This document shows positions 59,701 through 64,000 of a stretch of 64,000 bases of DNA, one piece after another. The number at the start of each line of letters is the position of its first letter. Position 1 is the first letter of the stretch. The notes beneath the pieces are model-generated. The model was not told the DNA's origin and did not search any database. It saw only the letters and a list, made by a program, of their open reading frames with translations. A program made the position numbers and the translations under genes. Source of the stretch: Pseudoscleropodium purum (lineage: Eukaryota; Streptophyta; Bryopsida; Hypnales; Brachytheciaceae); assembly GCA_963969395.1 (NCBI GenBank), contig OZ017798.1:25102173-25166172 (forward strand). The letters run 5' to 3'.

Positions 59701-61574
59701 TTTAGCTTGTTTATTCCTACTTGGAGTATCGAGCTTCTCTACAAAAACATCAAAACTAATTAGGAGAGAAAAGTTGGAAGCAGTAAAGCCCATTCAGATG
59801 AAAGTTAAAGGAATATAGCTCAAATAAATTTAGAGAAAAATTAGAGAGAATCTAAATCCTTGAGGCCATTAAGAGTGGAATGTAGTATGCAATTAAACCT
59901 AGTTGGTGAAAAATTCCTTTTAAAATATATAAATTGTGCTTTTTGTTAGGATTGTAAATAGACTAGTATATAATTTTCTACTTGAAATTCTTCCTTAGAA
60001 CGAATTGATTATATTATAGGATAAATATTCCAAATTTCAAATTATTCTAAATCTACAAAGATAAATTTCCAAAATTTATATAATGATTTAACAAATTGTC
60101 TACTTCTTTATAAATGTCTTATATTGATCCTTAATTCTTTAAGGACAATTTAGTCTTCTACACCATTTGAAAGTTTATAAAGGTTCTTACAAAATCAATT
60201 TTAAATGGATTTTATTGAAATTTTTACATAAGATGTAGACATCTAGTACCTTAATCAAGAAATATTAATTTTTATCCAATTAAGTGCTTGTATCAAAAGT
60301 TATATTGTCCAAAATAGTTTAGATAATTTAAACAATTAGATAATCTTTTGAATACTAAATTTGACATCTACCTTTGAAATTTGGTGGGTATGAAAATCAT
60401 ATACTATAGGATGCAATTGCCAAAAAAATAACCGTAAGCAATGCAAAAATTTCAATCAAGGAGTTAAGAGACTTAAAGTTTGTTAACAATGTTGAATGGA
60501 GTTGGAAAAAAAGAATTTTTGTAGTTTCAAATGTTATTATCTTTCAATCTATGTGGTCAAAGTTTCTGAAATTTTTTTCCACACATTTTCAATGTAGTCT
60601 AGTACAATTTTGTATGGTTGAATTTACTTAATCATTTTTTTGTGGCCTAAAAAGTAATAGTTTTGGACAACATATGCCATCAAAGAAAGAATCAAGCTTC
60701 TAGAGGGGTGTTAGGTAGTAACATCTTAAGGATTTCCACATCATGCCTAGCACCTATAGAATCATTCTAACTAGAGGTTCACCTTGTTTGAATTTTGCAA
60801 AGGTAGTCAACATGTAATAGCAATGGTGCTACAAAGGTAGTGTTTAATAATCAATCCAAAATCCATTTGAGATTATTAATCAACTTACAATCTAAGGTTC
60901 TAATAAACTCTAATGATTTTGGCAACAATTTTCAAATCTAAAGCCATTTAATTTGGTGTATTTGAAGATGAAAAGAAAATACTTTTATACAAGGTAGTAG
61001 TAGGTAAAACAATGCATGTGAGATATAGTATAAATTAGGATTAATAGGAACTCAACTACTTATAGTTAAGTCAAAACATAGGAACTATGCACAAAGTAGA
61101 ATTTTAAATTTCATTTTAGCATAGTAGAATATTCTTTTTGTAAAAGATTTGACCTAAAAAAAGTTAGTAAATCAATTCAAGTTTTATCACCAAAAATCCA
61201 TTTGAGGTTTAGAGACTCTATCTAAAAGTTATAGACAGATTTCAGAGAGGGTGTTTGAAAATGTCCAAAAGAATGTCCCTTCTAATTTCTTTCTAAAATT
61301 TTTCCATAACTTTTAAGTGAAATCTTAAAACCCTTAAAACGATTATTGAAGATTACCCAATTTTTTTTAGTTCAAAGATTTTTGAAAAAATATATTCTAC
61401 TATGCTAAAATGAGGCCTGAAATTGTAATTTGAGCACAATCAAGCTCTCATCTTTAGATTATCCCATATCCTTTTCAGGATTCATGATAAACAATTGATT
61501 TCATTATAAAAAGGATCATTGCACAAGACATTAATTGTTTCGTGTAGCGCCTTGAAAAATTGGTTTGTATCCAA
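56798..61574. other. AT-rich intergenic DNA, no gene recognised
   Basis: No long open frame occurs. An A-rich 'aataaaa' stretch lies near 59440-59510 and an 'aataataat' run near 57720-57790. A diverged stretch at about 60480-60720 resembles the TTAA-type element interior in inverse orientation. Confidence 0.5.
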
Positions 61575-62555
61575 TGCTTTAACTTCTGAAATATGAAACC
61601 AATGCCCCAAATAAAAAATTGGTTTCTAGAGTTTTTATTTTCAGTAATTCTATCCCTTATTTTTCAAAAATTATAAAAAATCATTATATATATTTAAAAA
61701 TCAATTTTGTTAAGTAGTCATGCTTTTAGCTTTAGGATTTTTTTATACAAAATACTTGTTCAAATTAATGATTCTTGGTTGAAATTTCTGTGGTATATTC
61801 CTATAGTAGGTAGACATATTCCTACCAAAGGGAATCTAAAAAAATATTATTTTTTGTCCTTCACATTTGTGCAAGAGACCTCCCTTGCACGTGCACTTGT
61901 AAACATTCAAAATGTTTTTGACCTCATATTTTTGGTCAAATCTCATCACCTAGAAGTCCTTCCAAATTTTCAATTTTCAATTTTGTTAAAAATCAATTTT
62001 CCTATTTCTTACAATTAAAATGTTCAACTACGTATTTTCTTCACTAGAATTCTATGTCCAAAAATCTGTCCCAAAAAATACAATTTGGACATTTTAATTT
62101 GTAGAAAATAGAAAAATCAATTTTCAACAAACCTAAAAATTGGGCATTAGAAAAGACTTCATCGTAATTATGAGATTTGATTAAGAAAATGAGGTGAAAT
62201 CATTTCGAATGTTTACAAGTGTGTGTATAAGGAGGTCTCTTTGCACAAACATAGAGGACATAAAATATTGTTTTTTTAGATGCCCTTTGGTAGGAACATG
62301 CCTACCTACTATAGAAATATACCACAGAAATTTCAACCAAAAATCATTAATTTGAAATAGTATTCAATATAAATTTTTTTTAAATTCTAAACTTGAAAGT
62401 GTGATATATTAACAAAGTTGAAATTTAATTATAAAATAGTTTTTTTGATTTCTAAAAAATAAAAAATATGATTACAATCAAATTAGCTAGAAATAGATTG
62501 TTTATTTTTGACATTAGATTTAAACGTCAAAAGTTATAGCGGATGGCAAGATAGC
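61575..62555. repeat. Long foldback (inverted repeat), arms about 470 bp
   Basis: The left arm from about 61575 and the right arm ending at about 62555 are inverse copies. Examples are 'gaaatttctgtggtatattc' against 'gaaatataccacagaaattt', 'gacctccctt' against 'aaggaggtc', and 'ttgttaaaaatcaatttt' against 'aaaatcaattttcaacaaa'. The pairing reaches almost to the centre near 62065. The 103-codon frame in the left arm (61707-62018) looks accidental. Confidence 0.75.
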
Positions 62556-64000
62556 CACTCAATGACTCAAATTGTGTCGTAAAAACAAGTTGGTATTTCT
62601 TGCAATGACCCAAAACAACTTCTTTACTTTTCACACTCACCAAATGTCACTGAAGTAAACCTTACTCATTGTCATAAAAAAGCTATATTTTTTATAGTGG
62701 ATAGTAATTGGAATTTTTTTGAATTTTTTTTTCAACAACTTGGTAAAAGTGCAATGTGCATGCTTAGATTACAATGTATTTAATAATGAATCAAACCTCT
62801 AGTACTTAGATTTTGAGCCACTTTAGACACTAACAACCATCTGGCATTACAATGTATGGTAGTAGCACCCATCTCCAACCAAGGATTTGTCCCCAACTTG
62901 TAGGGTGCACTATTTTCAACCAACCTTGAACCAAATTTTCAACCAAAGTTTTGAATGTATTTTTTCTCTTTTTCAAAGTTGGGACTAATCAAGTCATGAT
63001 ACATGTCCCAATGTAGTGAATGGAAAGTAGTTCTTGAATGATTGGAATTAGAAGACTCTACATATCAGATGTGGGTTCTAATTAGTTGCCAACTTCCAAA
63101 ATTCATAGCAATTTCAATTCAAAGCATAAAATTACCAAACAAATGGTAATTTCCATTTATGATTTCTATCTTCCAACATTGTAGAAAATTTACATTACCT
63201 TATACTACTCCAGAACATGCACAAAATTGCTAAAGTGATCAACTATAGGTGCTTCTACCATAACGTAAGTAGCTATAGGAGAAAAATAATTAAAATACAA
63301 CATAAAAGGTAAGATTTGGGGTCCTAAGAGGGTTTTTTGGGAACCCTCTAGAGGCTTGATTTTTTTTCTAATGCTTAAATGTGCTCGTGTCCTTGTAGGA
63401 TAAAAAGACATTTGATGGCCTAGCAAGTAGCTCAAAGGCAAATAAAAAGTCTCCTTGAAGCAAGACATAGGTCTTGCTCTTTGCCTGAGGTTTGTGCAAG
63501 GAAGGCATATAAAATTAATCAATGAACAATGGTTTGACAAGCTAAAAGTGATGCTTGACAAGCCTTACTTAGTTACCTCTTTGATGTTTGGAAAGAATCG
63601 TCGATTAGTTGATAGAATTGGGAAAAAAATTTATTGCAATATGAAAACATTGGAAAAATCCTATGAAAAAATCTATAAACTTTTTAGTTAGAGTAAAAAA
63701 TAGATGAAAAAAACAAATTCAAGACTTGAAAGATCGATTCAATACAGGAATTATATCAAAGGAAAATAGTTGGTAAACCTCAATAAACATTACAAATGCT
63801 ATTATTCTCTATTAAAGTGGGACCAACAAGTTGAACTAAAATCTATAGCAATTTTTTGTCATAGCTACATTTAAACCCAAGCCCTAAGGACTATGTAGTT
63901 TACCTATCGATTATGGATTAAAAGTTGTGTAGTTGAAAGAGTGTTTGTTAGCTTTGTCCTTTGGACACATGCAAATATGCAATAGCATTATTTGTCATGG
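62556..64000. other. AT-rich intergenic DNA, no gene recognised
   Basis: Short open frames only (for example 63205-63561 minus and 63455-63691 plus), with no recognisable domain. Confidence 0.5.

Noticed and set aside
60680..63370. Possible element bounded by inverse 'ctctagaggg' phrases near 60700 and 63350
   Set aside because: Only about 20 bases agree, with no target duplication; likely two old repeat fragments.

Overview
The window is an AT-rich, gene-poor stretch of a large plant nuclear genome. A Ty3/gypsy chromovirus with a chromodomain, CACTA elements, and hAT-type elements with 8-bp target duplications are all land-plant features. The long, decayed, nested repeats suggest a very large genome (a gymnosperm would fit), but nothing here fixes the species. 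I see no intact host gene, no tRNA or rRNA, and no CRISPR array.

Layout. From 1 to 15.7 kb lies old intergenic DNA with a 933-bp TTAA-flanked element (6132-7064), diverged tandem repeats and a small CACTA element (14638-15486). A chromovirus spans 16194-56316 on the minus strand, with 321-bp LTRs, a TTACA target duplication, and gag, protease, RT, RNase H, integrase and chromodomain. It sits inside an older copy of the TTAA-type element (about 15745-16188 plus 56317-56797). The chromovirus has taken at least three later insertions: a 7.2-kb CACTA element in gag (48152-55364, TSD ATG); a 9.8-kb hAT-like element in RT (36008-45816, TSD TCTACATA); and about 5 kb of unclassified DNA (X) between RNase H and integrase (about 17960-34690). 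X was itself hit by an 11.7-kb hAT-like element (21785-33531, TSD AATACATG). Chromovirus reading frames run straight across the CACTA and RT junctions when one target copy is removed, which confirms the boundaries. From 56.8 to 64 kb is more old intergenic DNA with a ~980-bp foldback.

The unusual part is the pair of large hAT-like elements, hAT1 and hAT2, related members inserted in opposite orientation. Both begin CAGGGTTGAC, have CpG-rich ends and carry a 497-codon protein-kinase-like gene at one end (A end). At the other end (B end) hAT2 has a BED/DUF659/hAT-C transposase gene of about 1,124 codons. In the same slot hAT1 has a different large gene encoding a shared N-terminal domain, coiled coils, a RING-like finger and a basic tail. 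hAT1 also has a third gene (domain-sharing N-terminus plus Gly/Ser/Tyr-rich tail) that hAT2 lacks. Each gene is preceded by a CpG-rich block of GGGCGGACG-like repeats with a TATA-like box about 215-250 bp before the ATG; the same repeat type forms the element ends. All five genes are broken by stop codons, most of which C-to-T (or G-to-A) changes would explain, so these are recent but decaying copies of a transposon family with kinase-like and RING-like cargo.
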